Source: Zingiber officinale (Eukaryota > Streptophyta > Magnoliopsida > Zingiberales > Zingiberaceae). Taken from it: a stretch of 64,000 bases of DNA. Made by a program: the position numbers and the translations under genes. Numbering within the stretch: position 1 is the stretch's first letter; the number at the start of each line of letters is the position of its first letter. The DNA is taken from NCBI RefSeq assembly GCF_018446385.1, contig NC_055990.1:131452996-131516995 (forward strand). Reading direction: 5' to 3'. Below are positions 1 through 10,581 of the stretch, one piece after another. A model generated the notes under the pieces. It was not told the origin of the DNA and searched no databases. It worked only from the letters and a program-made list of their open reading frames with translations.

Positions 1-303
1 AACTTTTTTATGCACTACTTTAATTTTTAAATTAGTTGATACGCTAATTTAACATCTAAAACTTATTTATGTAGTTCAATTTTCAAATTAGAGAATGCAT
101 TAATCTACTAGGAAAGATTTAAGGCTTCATCCTTGAATAATGACTTCACTGGAGTCTTGAAGAGCATTTCACATTTTGATTTTCCCGATTTGTTGGAGCG
201 GATAACTAAAAAGAAAGAAATAATGTCAAAGTTCAATCAACAAGGATCAAAATGATGGAGAAAATACATTCATTTCTTATTTAGTCAATATTTCCAGAAC
301 TCC
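1..303. other. AT-rich flank, no gene seen
   Basis: AT-rich sequence without a convincing reading frame or known motif. The neighbouring Copia pol fragment stops matching its relative (element A) close to 304-318, so this stretch lies beyond a truncation breakpoint. I could not assign it to any element. Confidence 0.5.
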
Positions 304-1493
304 CTACCTGCTTAGAGAATATCCTACAAAAATTCCATTTTCTACTTTAGAGGTGAATTTTTCTAAATGTTCTCTAGTATTTAGGATGAAGGCTGGACAC
401 CCAAATACTTTAAAATATTTTATGTTAGGTTGTTTGTTATAAAATATTTCAAAGAAGGTTTTATTATGTCTTTTATTTAATGTTGTTCTATTTTGCACAT
501 AGCAGGCTGTGCTAACAGCTTCTGCCCAGAAATATTTAGGTAGGTTATATTCATTTAACATGGTTCTAGAGGCTTCTAGTAAGGTTCTATTTTTTCTTTC
601 TACAATTCCATTTTGTTGGGGGGTTTTAGGACATGAAAATTCGTGATGGTAGCCATTTTTAAGACAGAATTTGTTAAAATTATGATTTTTAAATTCTCCC
701 CCATTGTCACTCCTAATTCTTTTAATTTTAATATCTTTTTCGTTTTCAATTTGTTTGCAGAAATTTATAAAGATTTCAAAAGTTTCATCTTTATGTTTTA
801 AGAATTTTACCCAAGTAAATCTAGAATAATCATCTATAATTACTAAACAATATAAGTTTCCATTTATAGATTTGACTCCATGGGAGTCAAAAAGGTCTAA
901 ATGTAGAAGTTCTAATATTGAGTTAGTTTGTGGCTGATTTGTTTGTTTGTGAGTGGATTTAGTTTGTTTACCTTGTTGACAAGCATTACATATGGTTGAA
1001 TCTAAGTTAGGTAATTTTGGTAAGCCTCTCACAAGTCCATTTAGTTTACTTATATTTCTAAAGTTGGTGTGAGACATCCTCCTATGTCATAACCAAGTTT
1101 CTTCTTTTTGTGTTAAATAACACTTAATGGAAGAAGTGGTTAAGTTGATGGTATAGATGTTGTCTTTTCTAAAACCTTTTAGGCTTATGGTAGGATTATC
1201 TAGATGTTTGATTAAACACTCTGTGGATAGAAATTTAACCTTATACCTAGTATCACACAATTGACTTATACTTAGAAGATTATATTTAAAATTTTCAACA
1301 AGTAAAACATTTGTAATTATAAAGTCTATTTTTAATTCAATATTATCTAAACCAATTACCTTGAGTTTGTCGTTGTTTCCAAAGGCAACTGTTCCTAAGT
1401 TTTTGTAAGTGAGTTGAGTGAACTTGGTGTGATCTCCAGGCATATGTTTGGAGCAACCACTGTCCAAAATCCACTTGGTTTCCTACAGTAAGT
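304..1493 (-). pseudogene. Truncated Ty1/Copia pol: protease and integrase
   Basis: Reads leftward. The protease part (1467 to about 1090) begins with the Copia-type active site DSGCSKHM. It is followed by the pre-integrase zinc region (CNACQQGKQTK) and the integrase catalytic core, with LDLFDSHG, RSDNGGEF and TPQQNGIVERKN carrying the usual D, D and E residues. A TGA at 1087-1089 interrupts the frame where relatives have Trp (WLWHRR context). The frame ends at GYSLSR near 304, and reverse transcriptase and RNase H are missing. The protein closely resembles the pol of element A (48.4-51.4 kb), so this is a second, 3'-truncated copy of that family. Just before the protease, the element strand reads CTTACTGTAG followed by GAAACC, which resembles a splice acceptor. 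Confidence 0.9.
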
Positions 1494-1539
1494 AGGATTT
1501 AACGTTAGTCTTTTTATTTTTGAGCAGACATTATTTAAG

Positions 1540-2461
1540 TTAATTTTAAGTTTAAAATTAAAATTTTGAAATTTAAATTTTAAGTTTAAACTTAAAATTT
1601 TGAAATTAATTTGTAAGTTTTAAAATTAAAAATTTGAAATTAATTTTTAACTTTAAAATTTTGAAATTAATTTTTAAGTTTAAAATTAAAATTTTGAAAT
1701 TAAATTTTAAGTTTAAAATTAAAATTTTGAAATTAATTTTTAAGTTTGAAATTGAAATTTTGAAATTAAGTTTAAAATTTTGAAATTAATTTTTAAGTTT
1801 AAAATTAAAATTTTGAAATTAATTTTTAAGTTTTAAAATTAAAATTTTGAAATTTTTAAGTTTTAAAATTTTGAAATTAATTTTTAGGTTTAAAATTAAA
1901 ATTTTTAAGTTTTAAAATTAACATTTTGAAATTAATTTTTAAGTTTAAAATTAAAATTTTGAAATTAATTTTTAAGTTTAAAATTAAAATTTTGAAATTA
2001 ATTTTTAAGTTTTAAAATTAAAATTTTGAAATTAAGTTTAAAATTTTGAAATTAATTTTTAAGTTTAAAATTAAAATTTTGAAATTAATTTTTAAGTTTT
2101 AAAATTAAAATTTTGAAATTTATTTTTGAGTTTAAAATTAAAATTTTGAAATTAATTTTTAAGTTTTAAAATTAAAATTTTGAAATTTATTTTTGAGTTT
2201 AAAATTAAAATTTTGAAATTAATTTTTAAGTTTAAAATTAATATTTTGAAATTAATTTTTAAGTTTAAAATTTTGAAATTAATTTTTAAGTTTAAAATTA
2301 ATATTTTGAAATTAATTTTTAAGTTTAAAATTTTGAAATTAATTTTTAAGTTTAAAATTGAAATTTTGAAAATTTTGAAACTAATTTTTAAGTTTGAAAT
2401 TGAAATTTTGAAATTAATTTTTAAGTTTAAGATTGAAAATTTGAAATTAAATAAACAAATT
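1540..2461. repeat. AT-rich minisatellite, about 32-bp unit
   Basis: About 0.9 kb of head-to-tail units built on AATTTTGAAATTAATTT followed by TTAAGTTTAAAATTA. The main period is about 32 bp, with shorter variants of about 22 bp. The plus-strand translation is a low-complexity repeat rich in Phe, Lys, Ile and Leu and is not considered coding. It lies where element A has its gag-pol spacer. A's spacer holds a shorter, different AT array (52.05-52.30 kb), so the array appears to have expanded in this copy. Confidence 0.9.
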
Positions 2462-3046
2462 TAAGTCTTATTCATCTCACCCGATCTATATTATCAATCA
2501 GGGAATCCTATGATTTTGTGAAATGAAATTGGATTTTTTAATTATGGAGTTTTGGTTTAACTTGTGTTAGATTCAGATTTAGCTTTGGTCTCCACAAATA
2601 GGCAATATTCGGATAAACTTCTAAGCTTGGTGAGTCACATGGACGTCATTAGTAGTAACCAACCTTTCGAGGTTTTCCGAATAGTCCTATCCACGGAGCT
2701 TAGTACTAAATCTTGGTCTAACTGGTTAGGATTCATTTAAGGGTAGCTTCGGTCAGTTCCATTTGGCCAAATGCAACAGATCGAAACCATATCTTTCTAG
2801 ACATGCGATGCCCAAGTTTCCCTAACGTACTATCATCCAAAAACTTCACCAGTACCATGATTCAAGTTAAACTTGGTCTCTAATCCTAATTACCCTGCCG
2901 AGTTAGTTTGTTTTAGGTTACCCTGTCGGGTAAGTTAGTTTTGGAGGTGCCAGCTATTCTGGAGCCTCCCCCTGAATTATTGGGCATTAATTTAAATTTT
3001 GGTTTTAGGTTTGTATCGATTCCTTTTATAGTTATGGTTAACTTGA
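2462..3046 (-). other. Copia gag-pol spacer remnant, non-coding
   Basis: This stretch is homologous to 51.54-52.06 kb inside element A: both contain CACCCGATCTAT, ATCAGGGAATCCTAT, CTAGACATGCGATGCCCAAG and TACCCTGTCGGGTAA. It is therefore the spacer between gag and pol of the same Copia family. Homology stops near 3040, where Gypsy sequence begins, so the gag gene of this copy has been lost at the junction. Confidence 0.75.
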
Positions 3047-4065
3047 TGATTGAACGAGCTTCAGAGTTCATCAATGTGAAGGAAGCTCAAGCCACTCGGA
3101 AGAAGGATATTATTACTTCTATGCCGATTCCTGCTGTAGCACGTCCGGTGGAACCTGTCCAACCCCCTAAAGGACCTTAGGCAGATCCACATCATCGTCA
3201 TCCAGAGCCTCAGCCTTAAGCAGTACAGCATGTAGATGCTCCCCCACATTTTTCTCAAAGGTGGTGCATGTATCATCTGACTAGCACCCACAACACAGAA
3301 AATTATTTTACTCTAAAGAATCAGCAGGTGGGTAACACTCGCTATCATCGGCGTTCTCCAATCCCAAATCGTCGACGATATCCACGACAGAATAGTCCTC
3401 TCAAAATTGAATATCAACCGAGAGGATACAAGAGGGAATATTACCTCTCTCTGTTGTACAAGTACAAAGACCTGACCAAGTACAATCAGAGCCACCATCG
3501 ACTCGACAGGAAGAAAATTACAATAATGCTGCTAGGGGTAATATCAATATGATAGTGGGAGGACCCACTGATGGTGATTCTAACCGGGCGAGAAAGTCGC
3601 ACGCTCAGAAATTAATGATTCATGCCGTTGGATGTAGTGCTGAGAAGGCGGTAGGGCCGGAAATCAATTTTGGGCCAGAGATTTAGTAGGGGTGGAAGTA
3701 CCCCCATGATGATGCATTAATAATTAAGATTGTTATAACCAATTATAACATTTCATGTACTTTTATTGATATTGGTACCTCTGTTAATATTATCTTTAAA
3801 CAAGCTTTTGATCAGTTGTGGATCGACCCGAGTGAGCTTCAGCCTATGGTTACTCCATTATACGGGTTTACATGCAATGATGTACAACCACTAGGTCAAA
3901 TAAAATAAGTCATATCTTTAGGGGAGGAGCCCCTTATGCAGACACTCCGATCGGTCTTCATGGTGGTGGACGCCCCATCAGCGTATAATGTTATCCTAGG
4001 TCGGCTGGCCTTGAATGAATTCAGGGCGGTCATTTCTATTTTCTGTCAAAAAATTAAATTCCCTG
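3047..4065 (+). pseudogene. Ty3/Gypsy gag-protease fragment
   Basis: The fragment enters the gag C-terminal region at an IERASEFINVKEAQA-like sequence. It continues through a basic, Arg-rich linker into a protease-like region containing GGPTDGDSNRARK, FIDIGTSVNIIFK (the aspartic protease D-T/S-G site reads DIGTS here) and DAPSAYNVILGR. In-frame stops break it, for example after FGPEI and within LGQIK. It ends where the element D LTR is inserted at 4066. Gypsy families of this type (Tat-like, by resemblance) carry the protease just after gag. A near-identical inverted copy lies at 20970-20417 plus 10581-10113. Confidence 0.8.
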
Positions 4066-4139
4066 TGTTGGTGCGGGTAGCACTAACGGTCCAACCTAGG
4101 TTTTGATGAATGACAAATAGGTTAAGTTAGTTTTGTTGT

Positions 4140-4345
4140 TGTCTGACACTTTGATCGAGTGTGCAGGAGAAGTCCAGACAGGTCGACGGGCTGACCGGAT
4201 GTCTGGCAAGAAGTCCAGCTAGGTCGACGGGTTGACCGGATAGTTGGCAAAGTCCAAGCGGGTCGACGGCTGACCGGACGCTGGCAAGAAGTCCAAATAG
4301 GTCGATAGTCGACCGGATAGTCGGAGAAGTCCAGACGGTCAAGGC
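4140..4345 (+). repeat. Hairpin-unit array in the D LTR
   Basis: Units of about 40-45 bp follow the plan CCAGxxx-GGTCGAC-loop-TGACCGGA-xxxCTGG. The outer arms differ between units but still pair within each unit, for example CCAGACA with TGTCTGG, and CCAGCTA with TAGTTGG. Confidence 0.75.
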
Positions 4346-4768
4346 TGACCGGACGCCCCGGGTGTAGTAAGGTAAGTCACCGAGGGGAGGATCAGAGGAC
4401 GCTCCCTGAAGGGAACATTAGGCGTCGATCCGGCTTAGATCCATTTCGGATGTCTAAGTCGAGATCGTGACTAGATTCCGGTCTCGGAAAGACGGAATCT
4501 AAGTCATACTATTTGCACTAATTCATACTATTATAAAATGTGCTAACAATCTATTTTGCAGGATATATATTGCCTCGGACTAACTTTGTTTTGCAGAAAA
4601 GGAGTTTTCTCGAACAAGGTGGTCCGGGCGCCAGGATCGAGGTGGTCCGGGCGCCCGGGAGGCGAGGCGCCTGGAGGTCCGGGCGTAAGCAAATTATATC
4701 AAGGCCAAGTCGTCGCCACGTGAGCATCTGGTTTGAGCACTACGTCACATTCCGTGCGCCGAGCTACA

Positions 4769-4776
4769 TATAAAAG
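4769..4776 (+). promoter_or_regulatory. TATA box of the D LTR
   Basis: TATAAAAG lies about 370 bp before the LTR end in a GC-rich context, as expected for the LTR promoter. Confidence 0.6.
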
Positions 4777-5146
4777 AAGCCTGTGCAGAGCTTCACCATC
4801 ATCTTTTCACATCCGAGAACTCGAGATTACTCGCTCGCTTCCACGCCCAACGACGCTCACAAAGCTCGACGACACGATCCCGCTTCTTTAAATTCCTTGT
4901 CCGTTTGCAGCTTTGTTTTTCTTTTCATTAGCATCTTTTTGTACTTAAATTATAATTATCCGAATTGCTAGTGAATTGCCCAACGAAAGTACTCAAGGAG
5001 TACGGGCCTTCGAGTAGGAGTCGTCACAGGCTCCGAACGAAGTAAAAAACACTGTGTCTACTTTACTTTTCCGCTGCGCTTATACTCGATATTCTCGAAT
5101 CGATATTCACCCCTCCCCCTCTATCGAAAGATCACGGTCCTACAAG

Positions 5147-5158
5147 TGGTATCAGAGC
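5147..5158 (+). other. Primer-binding site of element D
   Basis: TGGTATCAGAGC lies two bases after the LTR end. It is complementary to the 3' end of plant initiator tRNA-Met, the usual primer for this group. Confidence 0.85.
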
Positions 5159-5399
5159 AGGTACTACTCTGATTTGGTGCAACCACCAATCAGACTGGGG
5201 GTGAATTTTTTTTTCTTTTTTCCGGTCTTCAGTTTTACACTTAATTCCAAACTGGTTTATCATTTTTTTTTATATTTTTTGTTGCAAATAAATCTAAATT
5301 GGTGCAACACCAATCTAGATTTTTCTACTATTTTTTTCACACTACTAATCCAAGACCAAGTCTTGGGATATTTTTTTGGTTATTTACTTGTGCACAGGA

Positions 5400-6683
5400 T
5401 GTCCCAACAAGAAGGCTTCAGCACAGTATGACCTCCACTCTTCAACGGGGACGATTTTCCGTACTAGAAGAAGCGCATGGAGGTTTACCTCAAAACAGAC
5501 TTCGACCAGTGGATGAGCGTTACGAGACCCTATAAAATTCCAGCGGACAACTCCGGGAATATACTCGGATCCTGAAGACTGGACAGCAGATTTGAAGAAA
5601 AAGGCGTCAACAGAAAATAAAGCGATCAACACTCTACAGTGTGGATTAACAAGAGAAGAACTGAACAGAGTTAGTCCACACAAAAACGCTAAAGAGCTGT
5701 GGGACAAATTGATCGAACTGCACGAGGGAACGAGCGACGCCAAGGTAACAAAACGAGACCTGCTTTTAAATAAAATTTTTAATATAAAAATGTAGGAAGG
5801 TGAAACGGCGAATCAGCTCCACGCGAGGATCAAGGACATCCTCAACGGGCTTCATGCGATAGGCCACCAGATGGAAAATAGAGACTTAATAAGGTACGCA
5901 TTAAATGCTTTTCCACGTAATAGTTTGTGGGCATCAATCGTAGATGCCTACAAAATCTCTAAAAATCTTTCTAAGTTAAAATTAGACGAGCTCTTCTGTG
6001 AATTAGAATTACATGAACAAACTAATGCTGGAGCCGAGAAAGGTATAACTTTATTTGCAGGTTCCTCCAAAGAAAAGAAGAGCAAGCCTGAATATGAAGA
6101 AGATTCCGACCAAGACTCCGAAGACGAAGAACACCTGGTGAACTTGGTAAGAAAAATGTTCACCAGGAGAAAAACAACAGAAAAAGGACCTTCAAAAGAT
6201 CGGTTCTCCTCGGAACAAAAGAACGTGACTTGCTACTGCCGCAACAAAAAGGGACACTACAAAACGAATGCCCAAAATCGACAAAACGAAGCCAACCAAA
6301 AGAAGGCCTCAAAGCAACGTGGGACGACTCCTCGGACGAATCGGAGGAAGAAGAGCAGAAACATCAGAGCCACCTCGCGCTGAAACAGAAGACGAGTCAG
6401 AAGATGAAGACGGGTCTGAACCCGAAACAAGCCACGAGTCCCTACTCGTTTCTGAAGGCCCGAATGAGGTATATTTTAATTTAAACAAAAAATTCTTTAG
6501 AATTATTTCCTGTTTAAATAGTAAATTAATTAAAATAGAAAATGAAAACAAATCACTTCTTGAGGAAAATCAAAGCCTCAAGGAACAAATTAAAAATTCA
6601 AATCCAACTCAAGATCTAACACTTGAGGAGGAGAACTTATCATTAAAAAATGAGATTAACAATTTTAAAAAAATGTTAGAAAA
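5400..6683 (+). pseudogene. Element D gag (broken)
   Basis: The start ATG at 5400 gives MSQQEGFST, matching the N-termini of the gag genes of A and C. Early stops follow: TGA at 5429-5431 in an Arg position, and TAG shortly after PY where relatives have Trp. Recognisable gag segments follow in changing frames: 5592-5795 (ELWDKLIELHEGTSD), 5871-6265 (NRDLIRYALNAFPRNS, LDELFCELELHEQ), a damaged CCHC knuckle near 6230 (CYCRNKKGHYK), and an acidic and coiled-coil C-terminus to 6683. At least two frameshifts are needed. The gene is cut at 6684 by a different repeat, and pol is absent. Confidence 0.85.
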
Positions 6684-7419
6684 TGTAACGACCACCCTTC
6701 TTACTACTACTACTCTCTAAGGATGACCATTACTTAACTACTAACTCTACTTAACCGGTATGATTAAATATCACATGGAAACCCTACCGAAAAATTTCGA
6801 CAAAATTTCCCCTATACCGGTGACCTAATCTATAATACAAACATAGTATACGCAACCACAGACGGCTGGAACATATTTTCCACAATCACGCAGTAATAAA
6901 AATCACAATAAAAACAAAGAAACTACTCTAGCAATAGCAATGACTACAGCACTCCACAAATAATAAAAGAGACTAGCTAGACATGCGGAAATAAACTCAA
7001 CTACAATCCCAAATGTAATACAACATTAACAGAGGACTAAAAGAAAGTCTAGATAATTTTGCCAGCTACTTCTGGATCTTTCCATAATCCAGACATCACA
7101 CACCTTCATCACCACCACCATCCTGTCGCCTTCCTTTCATATCTTAGCTTTTCCTTTATCTGCAGTAGGAGGAAAGAAAATAGATCTATAAGCGAAAACG
7201 CTTAGTAAGTACTAATCTATCTCACAAAAACTCGAATCGCATAAAAGAAATGCAATAATACTGAAACTGAAATGCTAAAGCAAAGCTGCATGTACTCATG
7301 GTATACAGAAATAAAACTGAATACTAAACATGCTCACTAACTGACAGGAAAGTAATGAAACTACTACTGTAGGCTTAGAATTAAAGAACTAAACTTTTAT
7401 TGATTCTAAGCATAAACTT

Positions 7420-7565
7420 GTTTCATTTTCTTATATCTTTATACCAGAAATTAATCTTTTAATTTCTCTTTCACTTTCTTCTTCTTGTTCTTCTTTCTTT
7501 TCTTATACTAGAAATTAATCTTTTAATTTCTCTTTCACTTTCTTCTTCTTTTTCTTCTTACTTTA
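7420..7565. repeat. Two-copy tandem repeat, about 75 bp
   Basis: A unit containing AGAAATTAATCTTTTAATTT followed by a CTTTCTTCTT-rich tract occurs twice head-to-tail within the LTR-like block. Confidence 0.6.
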
Positions 7566-7884
7566 CTTTTCTTTTCTTCTTTGGGCCCAAGCTTAGTACC
7601 ATCTTTGTTTTGCGCGCTCTCTAATAGTGACTGGGGTAGCGAGCCTCCAGCCCTATGAGGATAAAGACCTCGGTCTTACCAGGGCCAAGACCTCGGAATT
7701 GGTCACCTGGATTTGTTTAACGACAACCTCGGAAGTCGGGTACTAGCCTCTTACTTTAATTTACTTGTTATCTCTTTTTAACTAGACTTTAGTCTTTTTC
7801 TTTACTCATGCTTCTTATAATTCTTTATTGGAGCCTATTAAAATCCTATAGATATATCTAACAAGTATAGGATTATAACTAACC

Positions 7885-8350
7885 AAGCATGCTATATAAA
7901 ATAACATAAAGGAAAGCAAATCTGAACTCTCTAAGCATGATATAAAATAAAGCAAAGGAAAGCAAATCTAAACTCTCTAGGCATGCTTTAAAATAGAGCA
8001 AAAGAAAGCAACTTTGAACTTACTAATCATGCTATAGAATAAAGCAAAAGAGAGCTAATTTGGACTTTCTAAACATGCTGTAAAATAGAGCAAAAGAAAG
8101 CTAACTTGGACTTTCTAAACATGCTGTAAAATAGAGCAAAAGAAAGCTAACTTGGACTTTCTAAACATGCTGTGATAAAAGCAAAAGAAAGCTAATCTAA
8201 CCTTACTAATCATGCTACAAAATAAGCAAAAAGAAAACTAATTTGATCTTGCTAATCATGCTACAAAATGGAGCAAAAGAGAACTACTTTAAGCTTACTA
8301 ATCATGCTATAAAAATAGGGCAAAAGAATGCAACTTTGAGCTTCCTATAC
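7885..8350. repeat. Minisatellite, about 46-60-bp units
   Basis: About eight imperfect units carry CATGCT, AAAATAGAGCAAAAGAAAGC and a CTTTCTAA-type segment. Two adjacent units at about 8062-8154 are almost identical with a 46-bp period. It lies inside the LTR-like block and has no coding potential. Confidence 0.75.
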
Positions 8351-9423
8351 ATGTTGTTCATGTCCAGTTATTTGCACATAAACTAAAATCTGCAAAGTTA
8401 ACATAAGATGGAATACTTAAACACATGCTAAAACCCTTAAAGTTTCTTCTCCTCTTCTATATCAAACTCACGGCAGTAAAAAGGGAGTTAACCAAGCTAA
8501 GGCAACAAAAAGGAAACTGAAGGGGTGATACTGTTCAAGTTGATACTGTAGGATCAGAATTAAAACTTCTTAACAAATTCTTAACAAGAATCCATTTAAA
8601 TCCTCTAACAAGGTAACAACATGAAGGGGACTACATGCCAATCAACAAGCATATGCTTTCTCATGGTCAACTAAATAACCGAATTGCACAGCAACCCTAA
8701 AGAAACTACCCGTGCCCCTTTTCTTTGCCTAACTCAAGTTAAACTTGCTGTAAATTTTATAGCAAGACCTATATACACCAATTCACAATTAAAACCCTTG
8801 TAGGCAACCAAAAATCTCTAAACTTGCTTCCACAGATTTGCAAGAAAGGAAAACACCATCTTGAATCTATTCTATTAATCCCTAATAACACAATCAATTC
8901 ACATGTCACTTATTCAAACTATACCTTCACAAAATCACAGAAAACAAACTAAAATACACTACAATACTTATACTTTACAGCACAACAGGATCTAAGATCT
9001 TGTTACAACAGCACTTAGGAAGAAGAAAACCAAAAACGCATGCTGTACACAACCATCCGAAAGCAAAGAAAGCAAATCGAAGCTCGGAGCAACTCCTACC
9101 GCAGGTGAGTAGTACTTACCCCTTGTTCTTGCACTTACAACCGAGAAGGAGGTTCTAGGGTTCGGATAGCTTGGATTTCGGCTCTTCCTCGTGCCCACAA
9201 TCTCTCCTCGACAAGAGGATCACCACAGCGTGAAGAATCCCTCGGAGAACACCCTCGCCGGCCACCGGAGATGATGCCCTACCCTCGTCTCTATTTTCCG
9301 CCCGAGCTGTGAAGTCGCCGCCGCCATTCGCGAGAGAGGAGGAGAGGGATCGAGAGGTTAGGGTTCGGGAGAAGGAAATAACCCATCTTATAATACTTAG
9401 GGCATTTCTGTTATTAACTACAA

Positions 9424-9431
9424 CTTATATA
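9424..9431 (-). promoter_or_regulatory. Possible TATA box of the LTR-like block
   Basis: TATATAAG on the minus strand lies upstream of the leader-like GC-rich stretch at 9380-9000. Confidence 0.4.
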
Positions 9432-9460
9432 AATCTCGCTTCGTACTTGGTTAACAAAAC

Positions 9461-9533
9461 GAGCGCAGCTCAGTTGGTTGGTCGCGTCTAGTTAGATTGG
9501 GTTCGGCCGGAGGTCTTGGGTTCGAGTCTCACC
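9461..9533 (+). repeat. tRNA-like (SINE-like) segment with A and B boxes
   Basis: It contains CAGCTCAGTTGGTTGG (A-box-like) and, about 45 bp later, GGGTTCGAGTCTC (B-box-like), the layout of a pol III internal promoter. No proper cloverleaf with a paired acceptor stem can be drawn, so it is not called a tRNA gene. It could be a tRNA-derived SINE remnant, or part of the surrounding LTR. Confidence 0.45.
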
Positions 9534-9651
9534 TTCAACGATTTTTGGTCAAAACTTCTTTCTTTTTGTAAACCTACTAAACGACCTCCAAAAATTACGT
9601 AAAAATACTCTAAAAATTCCTAAAAATCTCTAGAGTATTTCCAAATATTTT

Positions 9652-10112
9652 TATGACTTAGATTCCGTCTTTCCGATACCGGAATCTAGTCACGATCTCG
9701 ACTTAGACATCCGAAATGGATCTAAGCCGGATCGACGCCAAATGTTCCCTTCCCGGGAACGCGTCCTCGCAGTCACTCCCCTCCAGTGACTTACCTTACT
9801 TACCTGCCAGACGTCCGGTCAGCCCTTCGACCCGTCTGGACTTCTCGCCAGCTATCCGGTCAGCCCGTCGACCTAGCTGGACTTCTTGCCAAGCGTCTGG
9901 TCAGCCCGTCGACCTGCTGGGACTTCTCGCTAGCTATCCGGTCAACCCGTCGACCTAGCTGGACTTCTTGCCAGACATCCGGTCAGCCCGTCGACCTGTC
10001 TGGACTTCTCCTGCACACTCGATCAAAGTGTCAGACAACAACAAAACTAACTTAACCTATTTGTCATTCATCAAAACCTAGGTTGGACCGTTAGTGCTAC
10101 CCGCACCAACAC
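9652..10112 (-). repeat. Inverted partial copy of the D LTR
   Basis: Reverse complement of the first part of the 4066-5144 LTR, ending at the same TGTTGG terminus and the same CCCTG target sequence. The first 150 bp are essentially identical to the other copy. The hairpin array (9790-10015) differs in unit content and has better-paired arms, for example CCAGCTA with TAGCTGG. This is the inner part of the right inverted arm. Confidence 0.85.
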
Positions 10113-10581
10113 AGGGAATTTAATTTTTTGACAGAAAATAGAAATGACCGCCCTGAATTCATTCAAGGCCAGCCGACCCAGGATAACATTATACGCTGAT
10201 GGGGCGTCCACCACCATGAAGACCGATCGGCGTGTCCGCATAAGGGGCTCCTCCCCTAAAGATATGACTTATTTTATTTGACCTAGTGGTTGTACATCAT
10301 TGCATGTAAACCCGTATAATGGAGTAACCATAGGCTAAAGCTCACTTGGGTCGATCCACAACTGATCAAAAGCTTGTTTAAAGATAATATTAACAGAGGT
10401 ACCAATATCAATAAAAGTACATGAAATGTTGTAATTGGTTATAACAATCTTAATTATTAATGCATCATCATGGGGTACTTCCACCCCTACTAAATCTCTG
10501 GCCCAAAATTGATTTCCGGCCCTACCGCCTTCTCAGCACTACATCCAACGGCATGAATCATTAATTTCTGAGCATGCGACT
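10113..10581 (-). pseudogene. Gypsy protease fragment, inverted arm
   Basis: Reverse complement of about 3600-4065, with the protease region and its flanks. It is separated from its upstream half (20417-20970) by insertion of element E. The last five bases, CGACT (10577-10581), form the left target duplication of E. Confidence 0.8.

Larger units (their letters stand above)
3047..4508 (+). repeat. Left arm of a large inverted duplication
   Basis: This 1.46-kb stretch covers the Gypsy fragment and the first 443 bp of the D LTR. It recurs in reverse complement at 20970-20417 and 10581-9652, the second arm being split by element E. Translated stretches of 76 and 94 residues are identical or differ by one residue between arms. 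The same CCCTG/TGTTGG insertion junction of D into Gypsy is in both arms, so the duplication came after the D insertion. Confidence 0.85.
4066..5144 (+). repeat. 5' LTR of Copia element D
   Basis: It begins TGTTGGTGCGGG and ends CGGTCCTACA, immediately followed by an initiator-tRNA-type PBS, giving about 1079 bp. Hairpin repeats occupy 4140-4345, GGGCGCCCGG-type palindromes 4625-4690, a TATA box 4769-4776, and the 3' end shows TTCACCCCT then CCCCCTCTATC. No matching 3' LTR with the same target site was found, so element D is incomplete. Confidence 0.85.
6684..9651 (-). mobile_element. Long LTR-like block, probably Gypsy (chromovirus-like)
   Basis: The left end, TGTAACGACCAC, resembles the TG...CA termini with a GGTCGTTACA end typical of plant chromovirus LTRs. 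Read leftward, there is a TATA box (9431-9424). It is followed by a leader-like stretch with CCCTAACC, CT-rich and codon-like GC-rich sequence, then a long U5-like AT-rich region. No coding domains of gag or pol are visible. The right end joins the inverted D LTR fragment without a clear target duplication, so this may be a truncated or rearranged solo LTR. Assignment is by resemblance only. Confidence 0.45.

Noticed and set aside
2180..2464. Open frame of 94 codons rich in Phe, Lys, Ile and Leu
   Set aside because: It is a translation of the AT-rich minisatellite; the periodic peptide follows from the DNA repeat and there is no homologous protein domain.
4625..4690. GGGCGCCCGG palindromes as a CRISPR-like or operator array
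   Set aside because: They lie in plant LTRs, have no uniform repeat-spacer layout, and recur in the LTRs of element A.
9461..9533. Functional tRNA gene
   Set aside because: A and B boxes are present but no complete cloverleaf with a paired acceptor stem can be drawn.
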